A stretch of 64,000 bases of DNA from Marinifilum sp. D737 (GCF_026672275.1 NZ_JANQCD010000008.1:1-64000), one strand, 5' to 3'; shown: positions 33,348 to 43,384, counted from the stretch's first letter. Numbers and translations are program-made. Notes: a model not told the origin generated them from the sequence alone.

Positions 33348-34682
33348 ATGCGAAACATTATCTACCTATTGACTTTTGTTCTGGTGATGACAAATGCCCC
33401 AATGGTATTTTCTCAGCAATCGGAACTTAAATTGAGTTTAAAAGATGCTTTGCAAAAAGCCGAAGAAAACAACAGGCAAATAAATAAAGCGAAAGAGAAA
33501 GGGAAGGCTGCAAAAGCAGAATTTCGTCAGACCAATTCAGTTTTTCTTCCCAATTTAAATTTATCTCATACTGCCATAACAACAAATGATCCCTTGGCAG
33601 CATTTGGTTTTAAACTGAAGCAGGAAATTACGACACAAGTCGATTTTAATCCTGTTTTGTTGAATGATCCGGATCGAATCGAGAACTACAATACCAAAAT
33701 TGAAGTTCAGCAACCCATAATTAATATTGATGGTTTGTATGGTAGGAAAGCAGCCAATGCGAAAATGCAGGCTGTAGATTATACTACGGAGCGAACCATA
33801 AACTTTACAAAGTTTGAAGTTAAGAAGGCGTACTACCAATTAGAACTGGCACATGAAGCAGTTAATGTGATTGGAAAATCTTTGGAAACAGCAAAATCTG
33901 CTTTACAATTAACCAAAGACAATCTGGAGCAAGGATATGTAAAGGAGGCTGATTTGTTATCTGCAAAAGTTCGTGTGCTTGAATTAAAAAATCAGCTGGC
34001 TGATGCTAACAATGCCCAAAAGCAGGCAGGTGAATTATTAGCTTATATATTGGGGTTTGACATTCGAACTGAAATTGTGACTACCGAGAAATTAGATCAA
34101 AAGCCTTCTCTTTTACAAGCAATAAACAAAGGGCAGGATGAAGGAATACGCTCCGATATAATGGCTTACAAAAAAAGTTTAGATGCTCGTGAGAATATGC
34201 TGAAGTCAGAAAAAATGAGATTTATTCCGCGTTTGAATGCCTTTGGAGCTTATGAATGGAATGATTCTCAGCTGCTGGGAACATCAGCCAATAATTACCT
34301 GATTGGAGCAAGCTTATCCTGGGATATTTTTAAGGGGTATAAAAATGTTGGTAGAGTGCAGAAAGCAAGGGCAGAGTTAAAGATTGCAGAATTGGATCTT
34401 GCCGACTATCAATCCAAATCGAGTATGGAGATACAAGCTGCCAAAAGAAACTTAAAAATTGCCTTCGATAGAATTGAAATAAGCAAATTGGCAAAGGATC
34501 AGGCCGAAGAAGCATATAGAATCAGAACCAACAGGTACAAGCAGGGATTGGAAAAAACAACTGATGTATTGCAGTCTGAATCGATGGCAATGATGAAAAA
34601 TTTGGATTATATCAACTCATTATATCAATATCATGTAGCAGTTTTCCACTTGGAATTACTGCTCGAGAAAGAATTACAATAA
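33348..34682 (+). CDS. TolC family outer-membrane efflux protein
   Basis: 444 residues with a signal peptide (to about VFSQ). Two outer-membrane efflux repeats of coiled-coil helices and short strands run from about 30 to 440, with typical segments LSLKDALQKAEENN and IEISKLAKDQAEEAYRIRTNRYKQGLEKTTDVLQ. It forms the trimeric outer-membrane duct of a tripartite pump. It is first in an operon with the adaptor (29-bp gap) and the RND pump. The upstream promoter and triple repeat control the whole set. Confidence 0.92.
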   Translation: MRNIIYLLTFVLVMTNAPMVFSQQSELKLSLKDALQKAEENNRQINKAKEKGKAAKAEFRQTNSVFLPNLNLSHTAITTNDPLAAFGFKLKQEITTQVDFNPVLLNDPDRIENYNTKIEVQQPIINIDGLYGRKAANAKMQAVDYTTERTINFTKFEVKKAYYQLELAHEAVNVIGKSLETAKSALQLTKDNLEQGYVKEADLLSAKVRVLELKNQLADANNAQKQAGELLAYILGFDIRTEIVTTEKLDQKPSLLQAINKGQDEGIRSDIMAYKKSLDARENMLKSEKMRFIPRLNAFGAYEWNDSQLLGTSANNYLIGASLSWDIFKGYKNVGRVQKARAELKIAELDLADYQSKSSMEIQAAKRNLKIAFDRIEISKLAKDQAEEAYRIRTNRYKQGLEKTTDVLQSESMAMMKNLDYINSLYQYHVAVFHLELLLEKELQ

Positions 34683-34711
34683 GCAAAACAAATCTCAAAA
34701 AAATAATAAAG

Positions 34712-35794
34712 ATGAACTCTAAGACAATATTATTGATTGCAATAACTGCCACACTAGCTTGGGGATTCCAATCGTGCGGTAGTGAATCAAATGTAAAGGA
34801 AAATCAGAAAGCGGATGTTACCGTAAGTGTACAAACCGTTAAAATGACAAATCAACCTGAACTTTTGAATTTTTCGGGAAAGATTGAAGCTGAGACTCAT
34901 TCTAACTTAAGTACACGTATTATGGGGCAGATTGCCAGGATATTTGTAGAACCTGGACAAAAAGTAAGCAAAGGTCAGTTGTTGGTTCAGATTAAGGATC
35001 AGGACATACAGGCCAAAAAGGCACAGGTGAAAGCCAATATGATTAAGGCGGAAGCTGCTTTTGAAAATGCGGAGAAGGATTACAAGAGATTTACTGTTCT
35101 GTTCGAACAAAAAAGTGCTTCTCAGAAAGAATTAGATGATGTAACGACACATTACAATATGGCCAAAGCCGAGATGGAAACTGTGAAACAAATGGAAGCT
35201 GAAATAAATGAAATGCTGCGATACTCGGCGATAAGAGCACCCTATCATGGAATTATTGCTAAAAAGTATATGAACGAAGGAGATTTGGCTTCTCCGGGAA
35301 TGCCATTGGTAGCTATTGAAAAACCAGGAGAATATAAAGTGTTGGCAAGAATACCTGAAACAGAGATTTCAAAAATTCAAAAGAATGATCCTGTAAAAGT
35401 GAAAATTAAAGCAATAAATGAAATTGTAAATGGTAAAATCACAGAAGTAAATCCTTCAGCATTATATACCGGGAATCAGTTTGAAGCCAAGATTCTTTTG
35501 GAACCAACTGAAAGTCAAATATCAAAATTATTTAGTGGTATGTATGCACAGGTTAGTCTCGAAAAAGGAGGGATGCCAGGTATTTTGATTCCAAATAATG
35601 TGTTGGTGAGAAAAGGACAACTAACTGGTGTTTATACAGTGAGTCAAATGGGTACAGCCATGTTGCGCTGGGTGCGAGTTGGTAAAACCAAAGGTAATAT
35701 GACTGAAGTATTATCAGGATTAAGCGATGGAGAAAAGTATATCGTTTCGTACCAGGGTAAAATTTGGGATGGTGCAAAAATAAGCATTAAGTAG
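34712..35794 (+). CDS. RND efflux periplasmic adaptor (membrane fusion protein), lipoprotein
   Basis: 360 residues. A lipoprotein signal ends at WGFQSC. The biotinyl-lipoyl-like hairpin domain (GQIARIFVEPGQKVSKGQLLVQI), an alpha-helical hairpin (about 100-160), the second lipoyl half (YSAIRAPYHGIIAKKYMNEGDLASPGMPL) and a beta-barrel/MP domain follow in the usual order. It bridges the TolC duct and the RND pump. Gaps of 29 bp and 49 bp to its neighbours fit one operon. Confidence 0.93.
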   Translation: MNSKTILLIAITATLAWGFQSCGSESNVKENQKADVTVSVQTVKMTNQPELLNFSGKIEAETHSNLSTRIMGQIARIFVEPGQKVSKGQLLVQIKDQDIQAKKAQVKANMIKAEAAFENAEKDYKRFTVLFEQKSASQKELDDVTTHYNMAKAEMETVKQMEAEINEMLRYSAIRAPYHGIIAKKYMNEGDLASPGMPLVAIEKPGEYKVLARIPETEISKIQKNDPVKVKIKAINEIVNGKITEVNPSALYTGNQFEAKILLEPTESQISKLFSGMYAQVSLEKGGMPGILIPNNVLVRKGQLTGVYTVSQMGTAMLRWVRVGKTKGNMTEVLSGLSDGEKYIVSYQGKIWDGAKISIK

Positions 35795-35843
35795 TTCGAT
35801 CATCAAAAAGTAAAATTAAGTTCTAACATCAAATGTTTAGAAA

Positions 35844-38800
35844 ATGAAAACAGGATTTGCAGGCGGTATCGCCAACTTATTTATAAATTCAAAATTGACT
35901 CCTCTTTTAATGGTCGCTTTCATGATTATTGGAATGTATAGCGCTTACCTCACACCAAGAGAGGAAGAACCACAAATAGATGTTCCCATTGCTGATATTT
36001 TTTTAATGTATCCGGGAGCAAGCCCATCGGAAATTGAATCACGTGTAATGCAACCGCTTGAGAAAGTTGTTGCAAACATACCTGGGGTAGAATATGTTTA
36101 CTCTACATCCATGCCGGGACAAGCTATGTTAATTGTTCAGTTTTATGTAGGAGAAGATGTTGAAAAATCTCTTGTTAAAATGTACAACGAGATTATGAAA
36201 CACATGGATGAAATGCCGAAAGGAACTTCCATGCCATTGATCAAAACTCGTGCAATAGATGATGTTCCGGTACTTGGACTGACTTTTTGGAGCGAAACTT
36301 ACGATGATTTTCAGTTAAAGAGAATTGCACAGGAAGTAAACAATGAAATTGAAAAGGTAAATGAAGTATCAGAAACCAAAGTAATTGGTGGACGTTCGCG
36401 TCAAGTTCGTGTGGTTTTAAATCGCGAACAAATGGCTGGTTATAATATTGATGCATTAAGCATCTCTCAACAAATTCAGGTGTCAAATCAGCAAATTGGT
36501 TCAGGATCATTTAATAGTCACGATAAGGAATACCTTGTTGAAACGGGTAAATTCCTGGAAAATGCTGATGATGTATCCAATTTGGTGGTAGGAGTTTACA
36601 AGGGAAGTCCAATCTATCTAAAACAGGTAGCAGAAGTAATAGATGGACCAGAAATACCATCACAATATGTAAGTTTTGGTTATGGTAAAATTAATGATGC
36701 AAAGGTGCAGTTTAAGGGAGAATATCCCGCAGTTACCATTTCTGTGGCAAAACGCCGCGGTGCTGATGCAATGAAAGTGTCTGAACAAATTCTGACAAAG
36801 ATAGAATCCCTAAAAAAAGATTTGATCCCTTCTGATGTGCAGATTGATGTAACCAGGAATTATGGAGAAACTGCCTCGGATAAGGTAGCTGAGTTGTTAC
36901 TACACCTTCTTGGTGCAATTGTAGCCGTAACATTTGTGGTAATGCTGGCTATGGGGTGGCGTGGAGGATTGGTTGTATTTCTTTCGGTTCCGATTACTTT
37001 TGCATTAACCATGTTTAGTTATTACTTCCTCGATTACACATTAAATCGAATTACGCTTTTTGCATTGGTTTTTGTAACTGGGATTGTGGTTGACGATTCC
37101 ATTATCATTGCAGAGAATATGCACAGGCACTTTAAAATGAAGCGTCTGCCATTTATGCAAGCTGCTTTACGTTCCATCGATGAAGTGGGAAATCCAACAA
37201 TTCTGGCAACTTTTACGGTAATTGCAGCCGTTTTGCCGATGGTTTTTGTTTCCGGATTAATGGGGCCTTACATGAGTCCAATGCCAATAGGTGCATCCAT
37301 TGCCATGATATTCTCATTGCTGGTGGCCCTTACTATTACGCCTTACCTTGCCTATCGCTTGCTTCATCACGAGGAGAAGGAAGGCAAAGAAGAAAAAGCT
37401 TTTAAACTTGAAGATTCTTTAATCTATAAAATGTATGCTGCCACCATTCGTCCAATGTTGGAATCGCGATTGAAGCGTTGGGGATTCATCAGTATTGTAA
37501 GTGTACTTCTGCTGGCTTCAACTACTCTAATCTATTTTAAAATGGTTGCAGTAAAGATGTTGCCGTTCGATAACAAGAACGAATTCCAGGTAGTGATTGA
37601 CATGCCAGAAGGAACAACATTGGAACGTACAGCTGTGGTGGCTAAGGAGTTGGCAGCTTATATCGCTCAACAAGAAAATGTAGTTGATTACCAAACCTAT
37701 GTTGGAACTGCTGCACCAATTAATTTTAATGGTTTGGTTCGTCATTACGATTTAAGAAAAGGATCGAATGTTGCGGATATACAGGTAAACCTTACGCATA
37801 AGCACGATCGGGACCTGCAAAGTCATGATATTGCCAAGGCGATGAGACCTGGACTGCAGGAAATCGGAAAGAAATTTAATGCCAATGTAAAAGTGGTGGA
37901 AGTTCCTCCGGGACCACCTGTAATGTCAACCTTGGTAGCTGAAATTTATGGACCAGATAGTGAAGGTCAGATTAGTGTGGCTAAGCAGCTAAAAGGAATA
38001 TTTGGAAAGACCAATGATGTGGTTGATGTAGATTGGTTGGTTGAGGATGATCAGACCGAATTCCAGTTCAATGTGGATAAAGAAAAAGCCATGTTGGCAG
38101 GGGTTTCAACTCAACAGGTGGTTCATACTTTAAATATGGCATTGCGAGGGCATGAGGTTTCTCAACTGTACCAGGAACATGAACATGAGCAAGTAGGAAT
38201 TGATTTGAGGCTACAAGAAAAGGACAGAAGTAGCTTGACTGATCTAAAGAAAGTAAATGTTCTTACACAATCGGGCCAACTGATTCCTTTGGGGGATATT
38301 GTTGATATCCAGGAAAAAATCAAAGAGAAAAGTATTTACAGGAAAAACCAAAAAAGAGTGGTTTATGTAACTGCTGATGTTGCCGGAAAATTGGAAAGCC
38401 CTGTTTATGGTATTATGGAAATATCGGATAATCTTACTGATATTAAAGTGCCAGAAGGATATGAGTTAATGGAAGAGTATACACAACAACCATTTTTCGA
38501 AGACAATTACAGTTTGAAATGGGATGGCGAATGGCAAATTACATACGAAGTTTTCCGCGATTTGGGAGCTGCTTTTGGCGTGGTTTTATTGGTGATTTAC
38601 ATGTTGATTATTGGTTGGTTCCAGAATTTTAAAGTCCCATTTGTAATGATGGTTTCCATACCACTTTCTCTTGTTGGGATATTGATTGGTCATTGGTTAA
38701 TGGGGGCATTTTTTACAGCAACTTCCATGATTGGTATGATTGCCCTGGCAGGAATCATGGTTCGAAATGCCATTCTGTTGATCGACTTTATCAATCTGAG

Positions 38801-39068
38801 ACTAGCCGAAGGAGTGCCATTAAAGGAAGCAGTAATTGAGGCTGGTGCAGTTCGTACTACACCAATTCTACTGACAGCAGGAACCGTGGTAATTGGTGCC
38901 GTAGTAATCCTGTTTGATCCTATCTTCCAGGGACTTGCAATTTCCTTAATGGGAGGATCGATAGCTTCAACATTCTTAACCTTAGTGATTGTACCATTAA
39001 TTTATTACATGACTGAGAAGAAGAAATATCCGGAAGTAAAAGAAGAAATAGAAATTTCCAATGAATAA
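35844..39068 (+). CDS. RND family efflux transporter permease
   Basis: 1074 residues, the AcrB-type length. Twelve membrane helices are arranged as 1+5 twice around two periplasmic porter/docking loops. Key features are the start (SKLTPLLMVAFMIIG), the GVEYVYSTSMPGQAML porter segment, the charged helix-4 motif (FVTGIVVDDSIIIAENM, with the DD pair of the proton relay) and the second-half AGIMVRNAILLIDFINLR. It is driven by proton influx. The substrate is unknown: the HAE-type DD pair argues against the CusA heavy-metal branch, but that is not decisive. Confidence 0.93.
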   Translation: MKTGFAGGIANLFINSKLTPLLMVAFMIIGMYSAYLTPREEEPQIDVPIADIFLMYPGASPSEIESRVMQPLEKVVANIPGVEYVYSTSMPGQAMLIVQFYVGEDVEKSLVKMYNEIMKHMDEMPKGTSMPLIKTRAIDDVPVLGLTFWSETYDDFQLKRIAQEVNNEIEKVNEVSETKVIGGRSRQVRVVLNREQMAGYNIDALSISQQIQVSNQQIGSGSFNSHDKEYLVETGKFLENADDVSNLVVGVYKGSPIYLKQVAEVIDGPEIPSQYVSFGYGKINDAKVQFKGEYPAVTISVAKRRGADAMKVSEQILTKIESLKKDLIPSDVQIDVTRNYGETASDKVAELLLHLLGAIVAVTFVVMLAMGWRGGLVVFLSVPITFALTMFSYYFLDYTLNRITLFALVFVTGIVVDDSIIIAENMHRHFKMKRLPFMQAALRSIDEVGNPTILATFTVIAAVLPMVFVSGLMGPYMSPMPIGASIAMIFSLLVALTITPYLAYRLLHHEEKEGKEEKAFKLEDSLIYKMYAATIRPMLESRLKRWGFISIVSVLLLASTTLIYFKMVAVKMLPFDNKNEFQVVIDMPEGTTLERTAVVAKELAAYIAQQENVVDYQTYVGTAAPINFNGLVRHYDLRKGSNVADIQVNLTHKHDRDLQSHDIAKAMRPGLQEIGKKFNANVKVVEVPPGPPVMSTLVAEIYGPDSEGQISVAKQLKGIFGKTNDVVDVDWLVEDDQTEFQFNVDKEKAMLAGVSTQQVVHTLNMALRGHEVSQLYQEHEHEQVGIDLRLQEKDRSSLTDLKKVNVLTQSGQLIPLGDIVDIQEKIKEKSIYRKNQKRVVYVTADVAGKLESPVYGIMEISDNLTDIKVPEGYELMEEYTQQPFFEDNYSLKWDGEWQITYEVFRDLGAAFGVVLLVIYMLIIGWFQNFKVPFVMMVSIPLSLVGILIGHWLMGAFFTATSMIGMIALAGIMVRNAILLIDFINLRLAEGVPLKEAVIEAGAVRTTPILLTAGTVVIGAVVILFDPIFQGLAISLMGGSIASTFLTLVIVPLIYYMTEKKKYPEVKEEIEISNE

Positions 39069-39086
39069 TCACATAAAGTCGAAAAT

Positions 39087-39395
39087 ATGAAGGTTGTTAT
39101 CATTTTTTGTGTGAAAGCATTTTACAAAGAGCTAAAACAGATATACAATACAGCAGGTATTGATGCCTATAGCGAATTTGATGTAAGAGGTTATACCAAT
39201 AAACGTAGTGGAAAATGTGAGGCACCAAATTGGTTTGCCTCTAGTAAAGATCATTACGACTCTATCGCTACTTTTTCCTTTTTAAACCAGGAAAAAGGGG
39301 ATGTATTAATGAAGCAGATTGAAGAGTTCAATAAAGGAATTGATTGTTGCAGCCCGATTCATGCATATATGCTTGATGTTGAGAAGTTTATTTAA
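39087..39395 (+). CDS. PII-like small protein in the RND operon
   Basis: 102 residues, cytoplasmic. Secondary structure reads as beta-alpha-beta-beta-alpha-beta with the start KVVIIFCVKAFYKELKQIY, suggesting a ferredoxin-like or PII-like fold. Three cysteines occur (FCV near 8, GKCEAP near 62, GIDCCSP near 87), possibly a metal or redox site. It begins 18 bp after the pump gene, so is co-transcribed. I recall similar small genes after RND pumps in Bacteroidota, but cannot name a function. Confidence 0.7.
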   Translation: MKVVIIFCVKAFYKELKQIYNTAGIDAYSEFDVRGYTNKRSGKCEAPNWFASSKDHYDSIATFSFLNQEKGDVLMKQIEEFNKGIDCCSPIHAYMLDVEKFI

Positions 39396-39406
39396 ATAAA
39401 ATAGAT

Positions 39407-39595
39407 ATGAGAGAAAGAATTATAAGAGGAATTGCCGGTACCCTGGTACTGATAAGTATTATTTTGGCAATCTATGTAAATATTAACTGGTTGTTTTTAA
39501 CAGCATTTGTAGGTTTAAATCTCTTACAATCTTCAATCACCAAATGGTGTTTAATGGATGATATTTTGAGAAAGGTTTTTAAAGTGGATAGTTAA
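39407..39595 (+). CDS. DUF2892-like small membrane protein
   Basis: 62 residues with two membrane helices (GIAGTLVLISIILAIYV and WLFLTAFVGLNLLQSSIT) and the conserved GLNLLQSSxTKWC motif of the DUF2892/YgaP-type family. The gene is the last of the efflux operon, 11 bp after the PII-like gene and 27 bp before a terminator. DUF2892 proteins are often near rhodanese or metal/sulfur genes; the function is not known. Confidence 0.8.
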   Translation: MRERIIRGIAGTLVLISIILAIYVNINWLFLTAFVGLNLLQSSITKWCLMDDILRKVFKVDS

Positions 39596-39621
39596 TCCGC
39601 AAGTTTTGTTTATTGATTGAG

Positions 39622-39656
39622 AATCCCGAAGCAAATGTTTGTTTCGGGATTTTTTA
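39622..39656 (+). terminator. Terminator of the RND operon
   Basis: AATCCCGAA (39622-39630) and TTCGGGATT (39643-39651), with further pairing GCAAA/TTTGT inside, followed by T5. Confidence 0.88.
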
Positions 39657-39777
39657 AATATTCAAATGTAGATTTATTTGTACTGGTTACACTTTAGTGG
39701 GAAATACTAAAGGTAAGATTGATTTTACTGAAATTAGCTAGGTTTAATAGTGGAGTTGAAACACTAATCAAAAACTT

Positions 39778-39854
39778 AGCATACTAAGTCTCCAACAAGA
39801 AGCATACTAAGTCTTCAACAAGAAGTATACTAAGTTTTGGACATTAAGTATACT
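39778..39854. repeat. 23-bp tandem repeat (about 3.4 copies)
   Basis: Units begin at 39778, 39801, 39824 and (partial) 39847 and share the core AGyATACTAAGT. Units 1 and 2 differ by one base. Each unit includes a small self-complementary ACTTAGyATACTAAGT-like core, so the array can form several short hairpins. It lies in the 573-bp gap 39596-40168, about 310 bp before the sensor-kinase gene; apart from the terminator, nothing else is recognised in that gap. Confidence 0.85.
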
Positions 39855-40168
39855 CTAATTTTATTTAGGCATAAAAGCATGAGGAATCATATAGATTATA
39901 AGTTTTCTTAAATATTCTTGTGGAATTCTTTTTGTCAGATTATCAGATACTAGTGATGCATTTTGAGTGTTTTAAGTGTGCTGAGAATTTAATGAAATAT
40001 TATGCCTGAGTGATTGTGCATAGATTTTTAGCTCTAATAGGACATTTATTAGAATATGGACACCAAGAAAAGTTAGTCTGATTAATAAAGATGATAAGTT
40101 AATATCATGTATTTGTAATTGTTGAAGTTGATGTTTAAATTTAGTAGGTCTAAAAGAACTCCACCTAG

Positions 40169-42250
40169 ATGAAATATGTATTCCAATTAATATCAATTAT
40201 TTTTTTGTTTGGCTGTAGCAACGAGAAAATAGCTAGTTTCTTAAATAAGGATGAACAAAAATGGCTTTTAGAGAATGGCGATTCAATTAGGGTAGTTCAA
40301 GATCCTTTGTTTGCACCTCTTGATTTTCTCAACTCAAAAGATGAGGTTGTTGGTATTTCTGATGATTATTTAGATTTAATTGAAAAGAAACTAAATATCA
40401 AGTTTATTCGAACACATCGTAACAGCTTGGAAGAAAATCTAAATTTTATTAAGAATAAAAAAGTGGAAATTGCAACTTCTATAGCAAAAACTCCACAACG
40501 TAGTAAGTATTTACTTTTTACAGAACCTTACTATAAATCACCTGCAGTAATTATTAGTAATAAAAGCAAAAAATTGGCAATTAATGATTTACTGGGAAAA
40601 AAGGTTGGTGTAAGTAATATGTTTGCAGTACATGAATATTTGGTGAAAAATTATCCTGAATTAGATTTAGATGTAGTACCAGATGATTTAACAGGATTAA
40701 AAAAATTGGTTTTCAATGAAACGGATGTAATGGTTGTGGATTTGGGATCGGCTTCATTTCATTTAGAGAATTTGGGGATTGTGAAGCTCCATGTGGCAGG
40801 TAATGTCGGGTTTACCTATGAAATAGCAATGGGAGTTCGCGATGACATGCCAATTCTAAGAGATATCCTGAACAAAACAATTCGTTCGATTGATAGAGCT
40901 GAAAAAAACAAAATACGTAAAGATTGGGTTTTTCTTTCGACTCGTGAATTTTGGGAACGTAAAAACTTTTGGTATTGGTCGAGTGCTATCATTCTGGTTT
41001 TTTTAATCGTATTTTCAGTTGTATTATTTTTTAACCGAAGGTTGCAAAAATTGGTAAAGAGAAGTACTTCAGAACTAAATAAAGAACTTAAACAAAGACT
41101 GATTGCAGAAAACTCATTACGAGAAAGTGAAGAAAAATATAGAATTGTTGCAGAGCAAAAAGGCCAAATAGTATATGATTATAACTTGCTGAATGATAGG
41201 ATTTATTGGTCGGGAGATTTGGAGAGAACTATTGGTTTAACACCTAAAGAATATGAGTCGGTTACAATAAAAGATTGGGAAAGCTTGGTGCATCCTGATG
41301 ATGTTACTGAAGCAAAAAAAATGTTGGAACAATCTATTGCGAATGGAGAAAATTACGATGTAATATACAGGTACAAACGAAAGGATGGTTCTTATGTTCC
41401 AATAAATGACAAGGGGACTTTTCTTAAAGATAAAGACAATAAGGCCTACCGAATGTTGGGAATAATGAATGACATATCAATGCAAATTGAAAGGGAAGAG
41501 CAGCTTAAAGAAGCAATAAAAATTGCTGAGAATGCTGATCATTTAAAAACCCAGTTTCTTGCCAATATGTCACACGAAATTAGAACTCCTATGAATAGTA
41601 TCGTTGGTTTTTCATCCTTGTTAACTATGCCCAATATAACTAGAGATAAGCAACTTAAGTATAGTGATTTTATTCAGCAGAGCTCGGATTATTTACAAAA
41701 AATAATTGATGATATTATGGATATTTCCATGATTGAGAGTGAGCAAATTAATTTATACAATGAGGAAGTTAATGTTAAAAAGTTAATTGAAACGCTTAAG
41801 GAATTTTTTGAAAATCATGACAAAATAACCAATGAAAGTATCGAGTTGAGCACACAAATTGATTTGGATGAAGTAAATGAAAATTTATATACTGATGAGG
41901 TAAGATTAAAGCAAATCCTAATCAACCTGGTAGGAAATGCTTGTAAGTATACAGACAAAGGATCAGTTCGAATTCATTGTTCGAAACGAGATCATACTTC
42001 TTTGTTGTTTGAAGTTAAGGATACTGGGGTTGGAATTCCTGAAGACCAAATAGAGAATATATTCGATCGATTTTTACAGGTTAAAAATCAGGGAATGGAG
42101 AACAATAGTGGAACAGGCCTCGGATTATCTATTTCGAAAGGTTTGGTTGAACTGCTAGGGGGAGAAATTTGGTGTGAATCTGCAGTTGGAGTTGGTACAA
42201 GCTTCTATTTTACTTTACCGATAAGAGTATTCAGCAGTAAAAGGAGATAA
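40169..42250 (+). CDS. Sensor histidine kinase with periplasmic solute-binding domain
   Basis: 693 residues. The N-terminus is a lipobox-like signal (IFLFGCSNEK). A type 2 periplasmic solute-binding (SBP_bac_3-like) domain spans about 35-255, followed by a membrane helix (about 270-290), a coiled linker, a PAS domain (about 325-440, with WESLVHPDDV and YRYKRKDGSYVPIND), HisKA with phospho-acceptor His469 (NMSHEIRTPMNS) and HATPase with N, G1 and G2 boxes (NLVGNACKYTDKG, DTGVGIPEDQ, GTGLGLSIS). No receiver domain is attached. It probably senses an amino acid or similar small ligand. No response regulator is adjacent. Confidence 0.9.
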   Translation: MKYVFQLISIIFLFGCSNEKIASFLNKDEQKWLLENGDSIRVVQDPLFAPLDFLNSKDEVVGISDDYLDLIEKKLNIKFIRTHRNSLEENLNFIKNKKVEIATSIAKTPQRSKYLLFTEPYYKSPAVIISNKSKKLAINDLLGKKVGVSNMFAVHEYLVKNYPELDLDVVPDDLTGLKKLVFNETDVMVVDLGSASFHLENLGIVKLHVAGNVGFTYEIAMGVRDDMPILRDILNKTIRSIDRAEKNKIRKDWVFLSTREFWERKNFWYWSSAIILVFLIVFSVVLFFNRRLQKLVKRSTSELNKELKQRLIAENSLRESEEKYRIVAEQKGQIVYDYNLLNDRIYWSGDLERTIGLTPKEYESVTIKDWESLVHPDDVTEAKKMLEQSIANGENYDVIYRYKRKDGSYVPINDKGTFLKDKDNKAYRMLGIMNDISMQIEREEQLKEAIKIAENADHLKTQFLANMSHEIRTPMNSIVGFSSLLTMPNITRDKQLKYSDFIQQSSDYLQKIIDDIMDISMIESEQINLYNEEVNVKKLIETLKEFFENHDKITNESIELSTQIDLDEVNENLYTDEVRLKQILINLVGNACKYTDKGSVRIHCSKRDHTSLLFEVKDTGVGIPEDQIENIFDRFLQVKNQGMENNSGTGLGLSISKGLVELLGGEIWCESAVGVGTSFYFTLPIRVFSSKRR

Positions 42251-42258
42251 ATACATAG

Positions 42259-42287
42259 AGCCATTGATCTTTCAATGGCTTTTTTTA
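42259..42287 (+). terminator. Terminator of the sensor-kinase gene
   Basis: AGCCATTGA (42259-42267) and TCAATGGCT (42272-42280) followed by TTTTTT. The stem is almost the same as in the next terminator at 43424-43457. The 392-bp remainder of the gap to 42679 contains only a weak promoter-like TTG-N19-TATTTTG (42627-42655). Confidence 0.88.
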
Positions 42288-42679
42288 GTACTTATATCTA
42301 TACTACACGATTAAAAATGTGAATATTGAGTATTCAAATCACTAGGAAACGAAGTTTTTCAGATCAATTGATGAAACTCCTTTATTTTTTGACAAAACTA
42401 ATGCTTAATTTAATAATTCATGTAAAAGTAAATAAATGTAAGATTGTGTTAAGAAGTTGAAAATGTTGAGTAATATTTTAATTGCATGTCGATGAGTAGG
42501 TTTAAGGCGAAAATTGCTGGAATTTGATTTTTATACTTTCAATTTCTATAAGATTATGCTGCTAAACATAGTGTTTATGCTGAATTTATAGGGCTTTGCA
42601 ATGAAAAAAAACTTGTTAAAAAAGCATTGTGATTTTTATGGAACTTTTATTTTTGCCGTTCAAATTATAGCAATTTTAT

Positions 42680-43384
42680 ATGATCCGTAAGCTTCAATAC
42701 TTATTTGCAATTAGCTCAAAAGAGCGATTTCACCGATATCTTTTAAAGAAAGGTGTTAAAATTGGCAAGAATGTTAATTTTAAGAATAGAAAGACCTTGG
42801 ATTTTGATTTATCAAAGCCATCTTTGATAGAAATTGGGGACAATGTATTTTTCAATAAATATTTTACACTCCTAACACATGATGCGGTATCAAGATTGTA
42901 CAGGGTGAAATATAAGGATTATATGCCTTATTCTATCGGAAAAGTAAAAATTGGAAATAATGTTTCTTTTGCCCGTAGGGTTACAGTTCTTAAAGGTGTG
43001 ACCATTGGTGACAATGTATTTATTGGACATGGTTCTCTGGTTTCAAAGGATATTCCATCAAACTGTATTGCTGTAGGCAGACCTGCTAAACCTGTGTGCT
43101 CGCTGGATGAATACTACGAAAGATCAAGAAGAAAATACATGGAAGAAATGAAGGAGTATTATCATCACATTAAGAATGTAGAGAATAGAACTCCTACTGT
43201 TGAAGATTTTAAAAAAGAGTATTCATTATTTATTAATGGCGATAAGATCGATGAATTTCTTGAATCTTTAGATAAAAGATCGAATCGAAAATTGAGACAA
43301 GAAATGGAAAATAACTATGATTGTTATAAGCATAATCATGTTGCCATGTTTAATGGGTTTGATGATATGGTAGCTAATTTTTAG
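42680..43384 (+). CDS. Hexapeptide-repeat acyltransferase
   Basis: 234 residues. A left-handed beta-helix region (about 22-135) has repeated [IV]G..V... hexapeptides: GVKIGKNVNF, LIEIGDNVFFN, KVKIGNNVSFARR, GVTIGDNVFIGHGSLVSKDI, and the VGRPAKPV end. This is the WbbJ/maltose O-acetyltransferase-like class. The C-terminal helical part (about 150-234) is longer than in the minimal enzyme. It probably acetylates a sugar in polysaccharide or metabolite synthesis. No sugar-pathway genes are nearby, so the acceptor is unknown. Confidence 0.85.
   Translation: MIRKLQYLFAISSKERFHRYLLKKGVKIGKNVNFKNRKTLDFDLSKPSLIEIGDNVFFNKYFTLLTHDAVSRLYRVKYKDYMPYSIGKVKIGNNVSFARRVTVLKGVTIGDNVFIGHGSLVSKDIPSNCIAVGRPAKPVCSLDEYYERSRRKYMEEMKEYYHHIKNVENRTPTVEDFKKEYSLFINGDKIDEFLESLDKRSNRKLRQEMENNYDCYKHNHVAMFNGFDDMVANF

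Noticed and set aside
42601-42690. 29-codon frame MKKNLLKK... upstream of the acyltransferase
   Set aside because: No ribosome-binding site, overlaps the next start, and composition is that of AT-rich spacer.
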